A stretch of 44,421 nucleotides of DNA from the NCBI GenBank assembly GCA_001627925.1, contig LUQC01000023.1, positions 1 to 44,421 of the forward strand. The letters are read 5' to 3'. Shown here piece by piece: positions 1-10,493 of this stretch. The position numbers and the translations under genes were made by a program. Under the pieces are notes generated by a model, which had not been told where the DNA came from, ran no database searches, and was given only the letters and a program-made list of their open reading frames with translations. Source of the stretch: Rhodobacteraceae bacterium REDSEA-S34_B6 (GTDB taxonomy: Bacteria; Pseudomonadota; Alphaproteobacteria; Rhodobacterales; Rhodobacteraceae). Each line of letters begins with the position of its first letter. Within the stretch, counting starts at the first letter, position 1.

Positions 1-2
1 TA

Positions 3-3000
3 AAAGCAGTTTGGCATAGGGGTGCAGTAGACGCAGACGGCAAAACTGGTGATGGAGCCGGTATTCATGTGCAAATTCCAGTCTCTTTCTTCTATGATCA
101 AATAGAACGAACAGGGCATAAGCCTCGAAAAGATGAATTAATGGCTGTTGGTCAGGTATTTCTTCCAAGGGCTGATTTTAGTGCACAGGAAACGTGTCGT
201 TCAATTGTTGAAACTGAGGTATTAAGAATGGGATACTACATCTACGGATGGCGCCATGTTCCTGTGAAAACTGATTGTCTTGGTGAAAAAGCGAATGCAA
301 CCCGACCAGAGATTGAGCAAATCCTGATTTCTAACTCTAAAGGCGTTGACCAAGACACCTTTGAGCGAGAGCTTTATGTAATAAGGCGCCGCATTGAAAA
401 GTCAGCTTCTCAGGCAGGCGTTTCCCAATTATACCTTGCGTCACTTTCATGTCGCTCGATTATTTACAAGGGGATGATGCTGGCAGAACAGGTCGCTGTT
501 TTTTATCCCGATTTATGTGATGAACGATTTACTTCTACCTTTGCTATATATCATCAGAGATATTCTACTAATACTTTTCCGCAGTGGTGGCTCGCACAAC
601 CCTTTCGTATGTTAGCTCATAATGGTGAGATAAATACTCTAAAAGGCAACGTGAATTGGATGAAAAGTCATGAAATAAGAATGGCATCCTCAGCCTTTGG
701 TGAAATGGCAGATGATATCAAACCAATAATACCGGGAGGCTCATCCGACTCAGCCGCGTTGGATGCGGTATTTGAAGCTCTGGTAAGGGCCGGCAGAAGT
801 GCCCCGATGGCAAAGACAATGTTGATCCCTGAAAGCTGGTCAAAACAGGCAAAAGAACTTCCACAATCATGGCGAGATATGTACTCGTATTGCAATTCGG
901 TCATGGAGCCGTGGGATGGACCTGCGGCTCTTGCAATGACTGATGGGCGCTGGGTATGTGCTGGATTAGATCGTAATGGCTTGCGTCCCATGCGATATGT
1001 AATAACAGGCGATGATTTATTAATAGCAGGTTCAGAAGTTGGAATGGTTCCTATTAATGAAGCTAATTGTGCTGAAAAGGGTGCGCTTGGACCTGGACAA
1101 TTACTTGCGGTAGATTTGGCAGCTGGAAAATTATACCACGATGAGGAAATTAAGAATAAACTTGCAGAGGCTCATCCTTTTAGTGAATGGACCGCTAAAA
1201 TAAAAGAACTAGACAACAAACTATCTGGTGTTCAAGAGAAGCAAATCTATTTTGGAGAAGATCTGCGCAAAAGACAGATAGCTGCTGGGTATACTATTGA
1301 AGAAATTGAGCAAATCTTAGTTCCAATGGCAGAAGATGGTAAAGAAACCCTAGCGTCAATGGGCGATGATACTCCATCTGCGGTTTTGTCGGAAAGATAT
1401 AGGCCATTATCACATTACTTTCGGCAAAATTTTTCTCAGGTTACGAACCCCCCAATAGATTCATTGCGTGAATTTAGAGTTATGTCTCTAAAAACCCGTT
1501 TTGGAAATTTACGAAATGTCCTTGATGAAGGGAGTAATCAATCAGAGATTTTAGCTCTGGAAAGCCCATTTGTGGGGAACTCTCAGTGGGAAGAATTAAT
1601 AAAGAATTTCAAGTCAGAGGTGACCAAATTAGATTGTACTTTTGAAAAAGGTACTGAAAAGGAGGCCCTCCAAGCTCAATTATATCGAATTAGGACAGAA
1701 GCAGAGGACGCGGTTCGTTCAGGTGCGGGCCATATTGTTCTTACTGACCAGAATATCAACGAAAACAGAGTAGCAATGCCAATGATTCTTGCGACTTCTG
1801 CTGTTCATAGTCATTTAACAAGAAAAGGTTTAAGAACTTTCTGCTCTTTAAATGTTAGGTCCTCTGAATGCCTTGATCCGCATTATTTTGCAGTTTTAAT
1901 TGGTGCTGGGGCTTCTGTTGTAAATGCTTATTTGGCAGAAGATACATTAGCAGATCGTATTGATAAAGGTTTGTTGAATGGGCCGTTAACTGAGGTAATT
2001 GCTCGATATCGAGAAGCAATAGATCAGGGCCTGTTAAAAATAATGTCTAAAATGGGGATTTCTGTAATATCCTCTTATCGCGGTGGTTTAAATTTTGAAG
2101 CGGTTGGTTTGTCTCGTGCGATGTGCGCCGAGTATTTTCCGGGTCTCATAAGTCGTATATCTGGCATTGGTGTTAGTGGTATCCAGCAAAAATCTGAAGA
2201 GATTCACAATCTAGCTTATCGGTCTAATTCTGCGTTTTTGCCTGTCGGTGGTTTTTACAAATCGAGAAAATCGGGAGAAACCCATGCGTGGGAGGCGCAG
2301 ACAATGCATTTAATGCAAGCTGCATGCAATAACGCAAGTTATGATCTGTGGAGACAATATTCAAACCGCATAAAATCTAATCCTCCTATTCATCTGCGAG
2401 ACTTGTTAGACATAAAACCAATTGGACCAGCAGTATCCATCGATGAAGTGGAGAGTATTACTTCGATACGCAAAAGGTTTGTGACTCCTGGGATGTCACT
2501 TGGAGCGCTCAGTCCTGAGGCACATAAAACTTTGAATGTTGCAATGAACCGGATAGGTGCCAAGTCTGACTCTGGCGAGGGAGGCGAAGATCCCGCACAT
2601 TTTACTCCCGAAGCTAACGGCGACAATCCCTCAGCAAAAATAAAGCAAGTTGCTTCCGGAAGATTTGGTGTTACAGCCGAATATTTGAACCAATGTGAGG
2701 AATTAGAAATAAAAGTTGCTCAGGGTGCAAAGCCGGGAGAAGGCGGTCAACTTCCGGGGATGAAAGTTACGGATCTTATTGCGCGTTTGAGACATTCGAC
2801 AAAAGGCGTAACTTTAATCTCGCCACCGCCACATCACGATATTTATTCGATAGAGGATTTAGCACAACTAATTTATGACCTTAAACAAATTAATCCGAGA
2901 TGTAAGGTGACTGTAAAATTAGTTGCATCTTCTGGAGTCGGCACAATCGCAGCCGGCGTGGCTAAAGCAGAGGCAGATGTTATTCTGATATCTGGGCATA

Positions 3001-4367
3001 ATGGAGGTACAGGTGCTTCTCCAGCTACGTCAATCAAATTTGCGGGCTTGCCTTGGGAAATGGGGTTAACGGAGGCGCATCAAGTTCTTTCTATGAATAA
3101 TCTTAGAGAGAGAATAACCTTGCGAACTGATGGAGGATTAAGAACAGGCCGTGATATTGTTATGGCCGCCATGATGGGCGCTGAGGAGTTTGGAATTGGT
3201 ACCGCAGCACTTATCGCTATGGGCTGCATCATGGTGAGACAGTGTCAATCTAATACTTGTCCTGTTGGTGTATGTACGCAAGATGAGCAATTAAGAGAAA
3301 AGTTTAGTGGGAATGCTGACAAAGTTGTGAATTTGATTACGTTCTATGCTCAGGAAGTTCGGGAAATTCTTGCTGATATAGGGGCTCGATCAATTGATGA
3401 AGTTCTCGGGCGTGCGGATCTATTGTCTCAGGTAAGCAGGGGAGCGGATCACCTTGATGATTTAGACTTAAACCCACTTTTAATTTCGGTAGATGGTGCT
3501 GATCGAATAAATTATAATAGGGACCGTGAGCGTAATAGTGTGCCTGACACGTTAGATAAAGAAATAGTCCGTGATGCGGCACGTTTCTTAAATGATGGTG
3601 AAAAGATGCAATTGTCATATGCAGTTCAGAACACGCATAGAACCGTTGGCACTAGAACGTCGAGTCACATAGTTCAGAATTTTGGTATGCGTAATAGCCT
3701 TCAACCAGATCATTTAACGGTGAAATTAAAGGGTTCAGCCGGGCAATCTCTGGGAGCGTTTGCTGCTCCGGGCTTGAAAATAGAAGTTTCTGGTGATGCT
3801 AATGACTACGTGGGTAAGGGCTTATCAGGAGGTATCATTGTCGTAAGACCACCTATGGCCAGCCCACTCAAAGCCAGTGACAATACTATTATTGGAAATA
3901 CGGTTTTATACGGAGCTACCGATGGTCTTTTGTTCGCCGCCGGAAGGGCGGGGGAACGTTTTGCAGTTCGGAACTCTGGAGCAAAAGTTGTTGTGGAAGG
4001 CTGTGGGTCGAATGGTTGTGAATACATGACGGGAGGTGTAGCAGTTGTTCTAGGAACAATTGGTGCAAACTTTGGTGCTGGTATGACTGGTGGTATGGCT
4101 TATATTTATGATCCGAATGAAACTGCAATTGAATTGTTGAATATGGACTCCCTGGTAACGTGTATAGTTGGGGTTTCTTTCTGGGAAGAACAACTATATG
4201 CGTTGATTCAAATGCATTATAAGGAAACGTCGAGCCAACAGGCGGAAGAAATATTGCAGGATTGGGATACTGAAAAATCCAAGTTTTTGCAGATTTGTCC
4301 AAAGGAGATGCTAGATAAATTATCTCATCCATTATCCTCTGAGAGTGATGCTATTCCGGCAGAATGA
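3..4367 (+). CDS. gltB: Glutamate synthase (NADPH) large subunit, 5' end cut by window
   Basis: Large subunit of glutamate synthase, which moves the amide nitrogen of glutamine to 2-oxoglutarate to give two glutamates, working with the small subunit GltD in the cytoplasm. The frame is open from base 3 (KAVWHRGAVDADGKTGDGAG), so the start and the N-terminal nucleophile Cys lie upstream of the window; the codon at 69 is an internal GTG, not a start. Visible parts in order are the class II glutamine amidotransferase domain (HQRYSTNTFPQW, LAHNGEINT), the central domain, the FMN-binding synthase domain (GEGGEDPAHF, SGHNGGTGASP), the [3Fe-4S] cysteines in CIMVRQCQSNTCPVGVC near 3225-3276, and the C-terminal GXGXG beta-helix domain. 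About 1455 codons are present, close to the ~1500-residue family length. It converges on carB with 13 bases between stops. gltD is not downstream; it could lie upstream. Confidence 0.97.
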   Translation, partial: KAVWHRGAVDADGKTGDGAGIHVQIPVSFFYDQIERTGHKPRKDELMAVGQVFLPRADFSAQETCRSIVETEVLRMGYYIYGWRHVPVKTDCLGEKANATRPEIEQILISNSKGVDQDTFERELYVIRRRIEKSASQAGVSQLYLASLSCRSIIYKGMMLAEQVAVFYPDLCDERFTSTFAIYHQRYSTNTFPQWWLAQPFRMLAHNGEINTLKGNVNWMKSHEIRMASSAFGEMADDIKPIIPGGSSDSAALDAVFEALVRAGRSAPMAKTMLIPESWSKQAKELPQSWRDMYSYCNSVMEPWDGPAALAMTDGRWVCAGLDRNGLRPMRYVITGDDLLIAGSEVGMVPINEANCAEKGALGPGQLLAVDLAAGKLYHDEEIKNKLAEAHPFSEWTAKIKELDNKLSGVQEKQIYFGEDLRKRQIAAGYTIEEIEQILVPMAEDGKETLASMGDDTPSAVLSERYRPLSHYFRQNFSQVTNPPIDSLREFRVMSLKTRFGNLRNVLDEGSNQSEILALESPFVGNSQWEELIKNFKSEVTKLDCTFEKGTEKEALQAQLYRIRTEAEDAVRSGAGHIVLTDQNINENRVAMPMILATSAVHSHLTRKGLRTFCSLNVRSSECLDPHYFAVLIGAGASVVNAYLAEDTLADRIDKGLLNGPLTEVIARYREAIDQGLLKIMSKMGISVISSYRGGLNFEAVGLSRAMCAEYFPGLISRISGIGVSGIQQKSEEIHNLAYRSNSAFLPVGGFYKSRKSGETHAWEAQTMHLMQAACNNASYDLWRQYSNRIKSNPPIHLRDLLDIKPIGPAVSIDEVESITSIRKRFVTPGMSLGALSPEAHKTLNVAMNRIGAKSDSGEGGEDPAHFTPEANGDNPSAKIKQVASGRFGVTAEYLNQCEELEIKVAQGAKPGEGGQLPGMKVTDLIARLRHSTKGVTLISPPPHHDIYSIEDLAQLIYDLKQINPRCKVTVKLVASSGVGTIAAGVAKAEADVILISGHNGGTGASPATSIKFAGLPWEMGLTEAHQVLSMNNLRERITLRTDGGLRTGRDIVMAAMMGAEEFGIGTAALIAMGCIMVRQCQSNTCPVGVCTQDEQLREKFSGNADKVVNLITFYAQEVREILADIGARSIDEVLGRADLLSQVSRGADHLDDLDLNPLLISVDGADRINYNRDRERNSVPDTLDKEIVRDAARFLNDGEKMQLSYAVQNTHRTVGTRTSSHIVQNFGMRNSLQPDHLTVKLKGSAGQSLGAFAAPGLKIEVSGDANDYVGKGLSGGIIVVRPPMASPLKASDNTIIGNTVLYGATDGLLFAAGRAGERFAVRNSGAKVVVEGCGSNGCEYMTGGVAVVLGTIGANFGAGMTGGMAYIYDPNETAIELLNMDSLVTCIVGVSFWEEQLYALIQMHYKETSSQQAEEILQDWDTEKSKFLQICPKEMLDKLSHPLSSESDAIPAE

Positions 4368-4380
4368 ACTGGGCACCCTA

Positions 4381-7300
4381 TTAGTTTTGTAAAGATTTAA
4401 CCTCTATATCACCCTCGTTTTGGCTTTGAATAGCAAGAGCAGCGGCATGGGCAGCAGCAGCTGTCGTGAAGTAGGGTATCTTGTCATATAGCGCGACAGA
4501 TCGTATCTCGCGACTATCTTTTACGGCCTGTAATCCTTCGGTGGTATTCATTACCAAATCTATTTCACCATTTTTCATTGTGTCTACAATATTAGGCCGT
4601 CCTTCATATACTTTATTTACTTGTTTGCATGATATATTTTTTTCTTTAAGAAAAGCGGACGTTCCCCTTGTTGCAATTATATTGAAACCCAACTTGATGA
4701 GCCTTTGAGCAGTCTCCGCAAGGTTATCATTTTTATCCTTGTCCTTAATTGAGAAAAAAACACATCCTGTTCTTGGAAGTTTCATGCCTGCTCCGATTTG
4801 AGCTTTTAAAAATGCCCTACCAAAGTCACGATCCCATCCCATTACCTCTCCTGTAGATCGCATCTCTGGTCCTAGGATAGTATCTACTCCTGGAAATCGC
4901 GCAAATGGCATTACGGCTTCTTTTACACTAAACCAAGGTAACATGGGGCTCGCTAGACTCATAGGATCTGCCAGTGGTATTGTTTCTCCATATGAGACTG
5001 ATCCATAGCTTTCCCTCTTTTCAAAGCTATTTAATTTCTCGCCAGCCATCACTCTTGCTGCTATAGAGGCTATTGCACTGTCTGTTGCTTTTGCAACAAA
5101 AGGTACAGTACGTGAAGCACGAGGATTAACCTCAATTATGTATATCTGGTCGTTTTTGACTGCAAACTGTACATTCATCAGACCAACCACATTTAATGCT
5201 TTAGCCAGTTTCTCAGTTTGAATTGTTAACTCATCTATTATTTTGCTATTCAGTGAGTAGGGAGGCAGAGAGCAAGCACTATCACCCGAATGCACGCCAG
5301 CTTCTTCTATGTGCTGCATAATACCGGCTACGTGAACATTATCTCCATCAGATATTGCATCTACGTCGCATTCAATTGCCCCTTCCAAATAATTATCTAA
5401 AAGGACTGGGCTGTCCCCAGATACAACTACTGCTTCTGAAATATATCTTTTCAAGCTATCTAAATCATGCACTATTTCCATAGCTCGACCACCTAGTACG
5501 TATGAGGGCCGTATTACTAATGGAAAACCTATTCTTTCGGCAATTTGGAGTGCTTGTGCATCAGAATTAGCGATCCCATTATTCGGTTGACTTAAACTTA
5601 AATCGTTTACTAATTTTTGAAATCGTTCCCGGTCTTCTGCGAGATCGATTGCATCTGGGCTTGTTCCTAAAATAGGTATCCCCTCGGTTTCCAATGCATT
5701 TGCTAATTTTAATGGGGTTTGCCCGCCAAACTGAACAATCACACCAATTAAATGTCCATTTTTCTGTTCTTTTGTCAGTATTTCTAGAACGTGCTCTAGA
5801 GTCAGGGGTTCAAAATATAACCTGTCAGAAGTGTCATAGTCCGTAGAAACAGTTTCGGGGTTGCAATTGATCATAATAGTTTCAAAGTCTGCGTCAGCAA
5901 GAGCATAACAAGCGTGACAACAGCAATAGTCAAATTCGATTCCTTGGCCTATCCTATTTGGACCACCACCTAAAATTATTATTTTCTTTCGATTAGATGG
6001 CTCTGCTTCACACTCAACGTCTCCCATCATAGGAGCCTCATAGGTTGAATACATATATGGAGTTTGAGCTTCGAATTCAGCCGCACATGTGTCTATTCTC
6101 TTGAATACAGCATTTACTCCAGCCATCTTTCTGTTCTGGCGAACGTTTTGTTCAGTTTTCCCGCTCAATTTGGCCAGCCGTGCATCACTAAAGCCCATGC
6201 TTTTAAGTTGCCTTAGTTTATTTTCGTCACTAGGAAGACCATTTTTATGAACCTGAACTTCCATTTCAATAATTTCCCGTATTCTTTCGAGAAACCAGAT
6301 ATCATACATTGTTACTTCGTGAATTTCCGAATTAGAAAGCCCAAAGCGCATTGCTTGAGCAATTATTCTAATTCTATCCGGAGTTTGTTCACTCAGCGCC
6401 TTAATGATAGCGCTTTTTTCAGGTGCATCAGGTATGTCAATCTCATCAAAACCTGAAAGCCCAGTTTCTAGTGAGCATAATGCTTTTTGCAATGACTCAT
6501 GAAACGACCTACCGATCGCCATGACTTCGCCAACTGATTTCATTGCAGTGGTTAAATTTGGCTTTGCCCCGGGAAATTTTTCGAAAGCAAATCTTGGTAT
6601 TTTCGTTACTACGTAATCAATGGATGGTTCAAACGAAGCTGGTGTAACCTTGGTGATATCGTTTTCTAATTCGTCCAAAGTGTAACCAATGGCGAGTTTT
6701 GCCGCTATTTTGGCTATTGGAAATCCAGTAGCTTTAGATGCTAAAGCGGAAGATCTAGATACCCGTGGGTTCATTTCGATGACGACCATGCGGCCATCAG
6801 ACGGATTCACCGCCCACTGCACATTTGATCCACCTGTTTCTACGCCAATTTCCCTCAGAACACCTATAGATGCAGTACGCATCATCTGGTATTCTTTGTC
6901 CGTCAAAGTTAATGCTGGTGCAACAGTGATAGAGTCTCCAGTGTGAACTCCCATCGGATCAACATTTTCAATTGAGCACACAATTATGGCGTTGTCCTTG
7001 ACGTCCCGAACAACCTCCATTTCAAATTCCTTCCAACCAAGAAGACTTTCATCAATCAGAATTTGGTTTACTGGCGACGCATCCATCCCAGATTTGCAAA
7101 AATGCTCATAGTCTTCGAGATTATATGCTACTCCTCCGCCCGTTCCCCCTAATGTATATGCAGGTCGAATAATTGCTGGTAGGCCAATATCTTTTAAAGC
7201 TTCTAAAGATAGCCTAACGCCCTCCGCTAAATCTGTCTTGCCATCTTCCAACGAGGGAGCTGTAACAACAGCAGCCTTCGGGTTTTCTAACCCCAGTCGT

Positions 7301-7710
7301 TCCATCGCCTCTCTGAATAGAGCACGATCTTCTGCCATTTCGATTGCTTCTCTTTTCGCACCAATCATTTCAACATTAAATTTCTTAAGAACACCCATAT
7401 CTTCTAATTGTAATGCGGTGTTCAACCCGGTTTGCCCCCCCATTGTAGGCAACAGAGCGTCAGGACGTTCCCGCTCAATAATTTTTGCGACAATTGATGG
7501 TTCAATTGGCTCAATGTATGTTGCATCAGCCAAACCGGGATCTGTCATTATTGTGGCGGGGTTAGAGTTTACTAGTACTATTCGGTAACCTTCTTCTTTT
7601 AGTGCTTTACACGCCTGCGCACCGGAATAATCGAATTCGCAAGCTTGCCCAATCACTATGGGGCCAGCTCCAATAATCATTATAGACGAAATATCCGTTC
7701 TCTTAGGCAT
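4381..7710 (-). CDS. carB: Carbamoyl-phosphate synthase large subunit
   Basis: Large subunit of carbamoyl-phosphate synthase, which makes carbamoyl phosphate from bicarbonate, ATP and glutamine-derived ammonia for pyrimidine and arginine synthesis. The 1109-residue protein shows the usual tandem layout: first carboxyphosphate half ([30 protein letters not shown]-grasp with [11 protein letters not shown]), oligomerisation domain, second carbamate half ([35 protein letters not shown]), and a C-terminal MGS-like allosteric domain from about residue 960. The start MPKRTDIS at 7710 is the normal family N-terminus, with a weak GAGAG upstream. It is divergent from aspS. carA, its partner subunit, is not in the window, so the two subunit genes are unlinked at this scale. 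The start region overlaps by 8 bases the end of a degenerate PIN-domain fragment. Confidence 0.97.
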   Translation of the reverse strand: MPKRTDISSIMIIGAGPIVIGQACEFDYSGAQACKALKEEGYRIVLVNSNPATIMTDPGLADATYIEPIEPSIVAKIIERERPDALLPTMGGQTGLNTALQLEDMGVLKKFNVEMIGAKREAIEMAEDRALFREAMERLGLENPKAAVVTAPSLEDGKTDLAEGVRLSLEALKDIGLPAIIRPAYTLGGTGGGVAYNLEDYEHFCKSGMDASPVNQILIDESLLGWKEFEMEVVRDVKDNAIIVCSIENVDPMGVHTGDSITVAPALTLTDKEYQMMRTASIGVLREIGVETGGSNVQWAVNPSDGRMVVIEMNPRVSRSSALASKATGFPIAKIAAKLAIGYTLDELENDITKVTPASFEPSIDYVVTKIPRFAFEKFPGAKPNLTTAMKSVGEVMAIGRSFHESLQKALCSLETGLSGFDEIDIPDAPEKSAIIKALSEQTPDRIRIIAQAMRFGLSNSEIHEVTMYDIWFLERIREIIEMEVQVHKNGLPSDENKLRQLKSMGFSDARLAKLSGKTEQNVRQNRKMAGVNAVFKRIDTCAAEFEAQTPYMYSTYEAPMMGDVECEAEPSNRKKIIILGGGPNRIGQGIEFDYCCCHACYALADADFETIMINCNPETVSTDYDTSDRLYFEPLTLEHVLEILTKEQKNGHLIGVIVQFGGQTPLKLANALETEGIPILGTSPDAIDLAEDRERFQKLVNDLSLSQPNNGIANSDAQALQIAERIGFPLVIRPSYVLGGRAMEIVHDLDSLKRYISEAVVVSGDSPVLLDNYLEGAIECDVDAISDGDNVHVAGIMQHIEEAGVHSGDSACSLPPYSLNSKIIDELTIQTEKLAKALNVVGLMNVQFAVKNDQIYIIEVNPRASRTVPFVAKATDSAIASIAARVMAGEKLNSFEKRESYGSVSYGETIPLADPMSLASPMLPWFSVKEAVMPFARFPGVDTILGPEMRSTGEVMGWDRDFGRAFLKAQIGAGMKLPRTGCVFFSIKDKDKNDNLAETAQRLIKLGFNIIATRGTSAFLKEKNISCKQVNKVYEGRPNIVDTMKNGEIDLVMNTTEGLQAVKDSREIRSVALYDKIPYFTTAAAAHAAALAIQSQNEGDIEVKSLQN

Positions 7711-7852
7711 ATTTTTGACTCTCGATCAGCAGTAGTTTGGGCAACCACGTATGGAAATCACGCAAATTGTTTCGCGTTATAATGATACTTCCAAAGTCCG
7801 CAAGAGAAATCGCAGCAATTTGTATTTCATTACCAACGAATATTTGTCGATG
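7703..7852 (-). pseudogene. VapC-like PIN-domain toxin remnant (C-terminal end only)
   Basis: A minus-strand frame ending inside the carB start codon region encodes about 50 residues that resemble the end of VapC/FitB-type PIN ribonucleases: GNEIQIAAISLADFG followed by IIITRNNLRDFHTWLP. This matches the family pattern of an acidic residue before QIAA-hAL, then the ATRN..DF strand, with the last conserved Asp in RDF. Residues before it (an arbitrary start at 7891) do not look like a PIN domain, and I found no continuation in the other minus frames up to aspS. The N-terminal catalytic Asp (family hhDTsvhh motif) and a VapB antitoxin are absent. I infer a decayed toxin gene stranded between carB and aspS. 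The similarity is judged by eye and short. Confidence 0.5.
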
Positions 7853-7916
7853 ACATAAATTTAAACAAAATAAAATACAAACAGACGCCAATTTAATATG
7901 ATTTGGCCTATAACTC

Positions 7917-7945
7917 TTGACATCTTAGTCTCAAACTTGTGTATC
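7917..7945 (+). promoter_or_regulatory. Possible sigma70-type promoter for aspS
   Basis: A perfect -35 box TTGACA at 7917-7922 is followed, after 17 bases, by TGTATC at 7940-7945, a poor -10 (3 of 6). The predicted transcript would begin about 30 bases before the aspS start. It lies in the divergent carB-aspS gap. The weak -10 keeps this a low-confidence call. Confidence 0.3.
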
Positions 7946-7981
7946 CACGCGAGTTATTATTTTTCTTTGGAAGGCTATATG

Positions 7982-9763
7982 ATGCATAACTATCGAAGCC
8001 ATACATGTGCAGATCTAAAAATAGAAGATGTTGGAAGCAATGTACGCCTTTCGGGATGGGTCCATCGAGTTCGAGATCATGGTGGGGTCCTGTTCATAGA
8101 TCTACGTGATCACTATGGTGTAACACAAGTTCTGTGCGATCCAGATAGTCCAGTTTTTAGCCAAGTAGAAAATGTACGATCGGAGTGGTGTATCCGTATT
8201 GACGGGGAAGTTAAAGCCCGCGATCCAGAATTAATAAATACTAAAATTTCCACAGGTGGAATTGAGGTATTTATAAGAGATATTGAAGTGCTCGGAGCAT
8301 CAGCTGAATTGCCTTTAATGGTTTTTGGTGATCAAGAGTATCCTGAGGAGACAAGGCTTCGTTACAGATACTTGGACTTGCGCCGTGAAGTAATGCAGGA
8401 GAATATAAAATTACGTGCAGATGTAATTGCTTCTATCCGTCGGAAAATGTGGGATATTGGTTTCAGGGAATATCAAACGCCAATTATCACAGCTTCATCA
8501 CCAGAAGGTGCAAGAGATTTTTTAGTTCCTTCTCGTCTGCATGAAGGAAAGTTCTATGCGCTCCCACAAGCTCCACAGCAATTCAAACAATTAATTATGG
8601 TATCTGGATTTGATAAATATTTTCAGATAGCGCCTTGTTTTCGTGATGAAGATCCTAGGGCTGATCGTAGTCCAACTGATTTTTATCAATTAGATATGGA
8701 AATGTCTTTTGTTACCCAGCAGGATGTATTTGATACAATATCACCGATAATTGCAGATATTTTTAAGGAGTTTGGCGGAGGAAAAGTAGTTGATGCACCC
8801 GCAAATTGGGAAATAATCTCATATAGAGATTCTGCTATTAGTTATGGAACTGATAAGCCAGATCTACGAAATCCAATCAAAATGCAAAATGTCTCTGAGC
8901 ATTTTAGAAATTCGGGGTTTGCGATTTTTTCGAATATTTTGGAAAAAGATGGAACAGAAATCAGAGCAATTCCTGCACCGGGTGGGGGATCTCGAAAGTT
9001 TTGTGATCGAATGAACTCTTTTGCTCAAAAAGAGGGCTTGCCTGGGATGGGGTATATATTCTGGCGAGATAATGCTGGTCATATGGAATCTGCTGGTCCA
9101 CTTGCGAAAAACATTGGTCCTGAAAGGACCGAGGCAATTCGAGAGCAATTGGGCTTGAGTGTAGGAGATGCTGCATTTTTTCTAGGTGGTACGCCAAAAT
9201 CTTTTGAAAGAGTTGCTGGGAAAGCGCGCAATGTAATTGGTGATGAGCTAAATTTAATAGATAAAAATAGATTTGCATTCGCCTGGATAGTTGATTTCCC
9301 AATCTTTGAGAAAGATGATGAAACAGGAAAAATTGATTTTGAACATAACCCATTTTCAATGCCACAAGGTGGATTAGACGCCTTAAATGGTGATCCTTTA
9401 AGTGTTTTAGGATATCAATATGATTTGGCTTGTAACGGTTTTGAACTTGTATCTGGGGCTATTAGAAATCATCAGCCAGACTTAATGTTCAAGGCTTTTG
9501 AAATCGCTGGCTATGGAGAAGATGAGGTAAGGAGAAGATTTGGTGGAATGGTCAATGCTTTTCAATTTGGAGCACCGCCCCATGGAGGGTGCGCTGCAGG
9601 TATTGATAGAATAGTAATGCTTTTGGCAAATCAAGAAAACATTAGAGAAGTAATTATGTTTCCAATGAATCAGCGCGCTGAAGATTTAATGATGGGAGCT
9701 CCGTCGGAGCCTACATCCGAGCAGCTGATGGAATTAAATTTACGGACGATGCCCAATAGTTGA
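7982..9763 (+). CDS. aspS: Aspartyl-tRNA synthetase
   Basis: Class IIb aminoacyl-tRNA synthetase that charges tRNA-Asp (in many alphaproteobacteria without AsnRS it also charges tRNA-Asn; this cannot be judged here). The protein has an N-terminal OB-fold anticodon-binding domain ([20 protein letters not shown]), motif 2 in [19 protein letters not shown], the bacterial GAD insertion domain in the middle, and motif 3 in [14 protein letters not shown]. The open frame runs upstream to 7898, but I chose the ATG at 7982 because GGAAGG at 7969-7974 sits 7 bases before it and MHNYRSHTC is the standard alphaproteobacterial N-terminus; the ATG at 7979 is an alternative. This gives 593 residues, the normal length. 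The epimerase gene follows 38 bases later on the same strand. Confidence 0.97.
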   Translation: MHNYRSHTCADLKIEDVGSNVRLSGWVHRVRDHGGVLFIDLRDHYGVTQVLCDPDSPVFSQVENVRSEWCIRIDGEVKARDPELINTKISTGGIEVFIRDIEVLGASAELPLMVFGDQEYPEETRLRYRYLDLRREVMQENIKLRADVIASIRRKMWDIGFREYQTPIITASSPEGARDFLVPSRLHEGKFYALPQAPQQFKQLIMVSGFDKYFQIAPCFRDEDPRADRSPTDFYQLDMEMSFVTQQDVFDTISPIIADIFKEFGGGKVVDAPANWEIISYRDSAISYGTDKPDLRNPIKMQNVSEHFRNSGFAIFSNILEKDGTEIRAIPAPGGGSRKFCDRMNSFAQKEGLPGMGYIFWRDNAGHMESAGPLAKNIGPERTEAIREQLGLSVGDAAFFLGGTPKSFERVAGKARNVIGDELNLIDKNRFAFAWIVDFPIFEKDDETGKIDFEHNPFSMPQGGLDALNGDPLSVLGYQYDLACNGFELVSGAIRNHQPDLMFKAFEIAGYGEDEVRRRFGGMVNAFQFGAPPHGGCAAGIDRIVMLLANQENIREVIMFPMNQRAEDLMMGAPSEPTSEQLMELNLRTMPNS

Positions 9764-9801
9764 AGGTAAATTAGTTTTAAGGTTTTCAGATAGGAATTTA
9801 A

Positions 9802-10206
9802 ATGATTGGTAGATTAAATCACGTAGCTATAGCAGTTCCAGATTTAGCTGCAGCCGCTGAGCAATACCGTAACACGTTGGGCGCAGAGGTCGGTGATCCG
9901 GTAGATGAAGAAGAGCATGGGGTTACTGTGATTTTTATTGAATTGCCTAATACTAAAATCGAATTGTTACACCCACTTGGTTTGAATAGTCCAATTCAGG
10001 GCTTCTTAGACAAGAATCCAAACGGTGGTATCCATCATATATGTTATGAAGTTGCAGATATAAAAAAGGCTCGAGATGAGCTTCTCAGTTCTGGAGCGCG
10101 GGTTTTGGGAGAGGCAGAGCCAAAAATTGGGGCTCATGGAAAACCTGTTATTTTTTTGCACCCAAAAGATTTCAATGGCACGTTGATAGAGCTTGAAGAA
10201 ATATAA
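9802..10206 (+). CDS. mce: Methylmalonyl-CoA epimerase
   Basis: Converts (S)- to (R)-methylmalonyl-CoA in the route from propionyl-CoA to succinyl-CoA. The 134-residue protein is a vicinal-oxygen-chelate (glyoxalase-like) fold of typical length, with two beta-alpha-beta-beta-beta units. It starts MIGRLNHVAIAVPDL, carrying the first metal His (H7), continues with TKIELLHPL and GGIHHICYEV (second metal His), and ends FNGTLIELEE with the catalytic or metal Glu. An AGGA six bases before the ATG supports the start. It lies 38 bases after aspS and 24 bases before the DUF1467 gene; the mce-DUF1467 pairing is, from memory, common in alphaproteobacteria. The methylmalonyl-CoA mutase genes are not here. 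Confidence 0.93.
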   Translation: MIGRLNHVAIAVPDLAAAAEQYRNTLGAEVGDPVDEEEHGVTVIFIELPNTKIELLHPLGLNSPIQGFLDKNPNGGIHHICYEVADIKKARDELLSSGARVLGEAEPKIGAHGKPVIFLHPKDFNGTLIELEEI

Positions 10207-10230
10207 TATTTTTGTATCTGATAATGTATC

Positions 10231-10463
10231 ATGACTATTACATCTGCTTTTGTTTTATTCGCTGTTATCTGGAAACTCAGGGTGATTTGGGGGCTGTAGC
10301 TAAAGGTACTCAAGCTGGTGCACCTGAAGTCCATAATTTAAAAAAAAAGGCCATAATAACCACTGGGGTTACGATTGTTATATGGTTAATAATTACACTA
10401 ATTATAATTTTTGAGATAATCACAATTCACGATATTGATTTGTTTAGAAGACTGGCTGGATAA
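10231..10463 (+). pseudogene. DUF1467 family small membrane protein, frameshifted by an internal deletion
   Basis: The family is a two-helix membrane protein of about 90 residues with unknown function. From the ATG at 10231 the sequence reads MTITSAFVLFAVIW, a typical DUF1467 first helix, then runs out of frame and stops at the TAG near 10297. A second frame picks up at about 10272 with ETQGDLGAVAKGTQAGAPEV and continues through the second helix (IVIWLIITLIIIFEIITI) to HDIDLFRRLAG, the normal C-terminus. About 12 residues of the first helix and loop are missing at the join, consistent with loss of roughly 37 bases. An 80-residue product could still start at 10224 in the second frame, but it would have an abnormal N-terminus. 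Either a real recent pseudogene or an assembly error. Confidence 0.7.
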
Positions 10464-10464
10464 A

Positions 10465-10488
10465 ACAAGTTAGATAAACCAACTTTGT
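10465..10488. terminator. Weak hairpin between convergent DUF1467 and nitroreductase genes
   Basis: ACAAGTT at 10465-10471 can pair with AACTTTGT at 10481-10488 with one bulged base and a 9-base loop. It lies in the 30-base gap between two convergent genes. There is no clear T-run, so a terminator role is only suggested by position. Confidence 0.2.
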
Positions 10489-10493
10489 CTGAA

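Noticed and set aside
1-68. gltB start at base 69
   Set aside because: The codon at 69 is an internal GTG; the upstream frame stays open to the edge and encodes conserved GltB sequence (HRGAVDADGKTGDGAG).
3916-4332. 138-residue open frame on the minus strand within gltB
   Set aside because: Antisense to the conserved GXGXG domain of gltB; low-complexity His/Pro/Ser/Gln content shows it is a shadow.
4368-4380. Terminator between gltB and carB
   Set aside because: Only 13 bases lie between the convergent stops and I see no hairpin or T-run.
7898-7981. N-terminal extension of aspS
   Set aside because: The 28 extra residues have no family counterpart, and a well-placed Shine-Dalgarno precedes the ATG at 7982.
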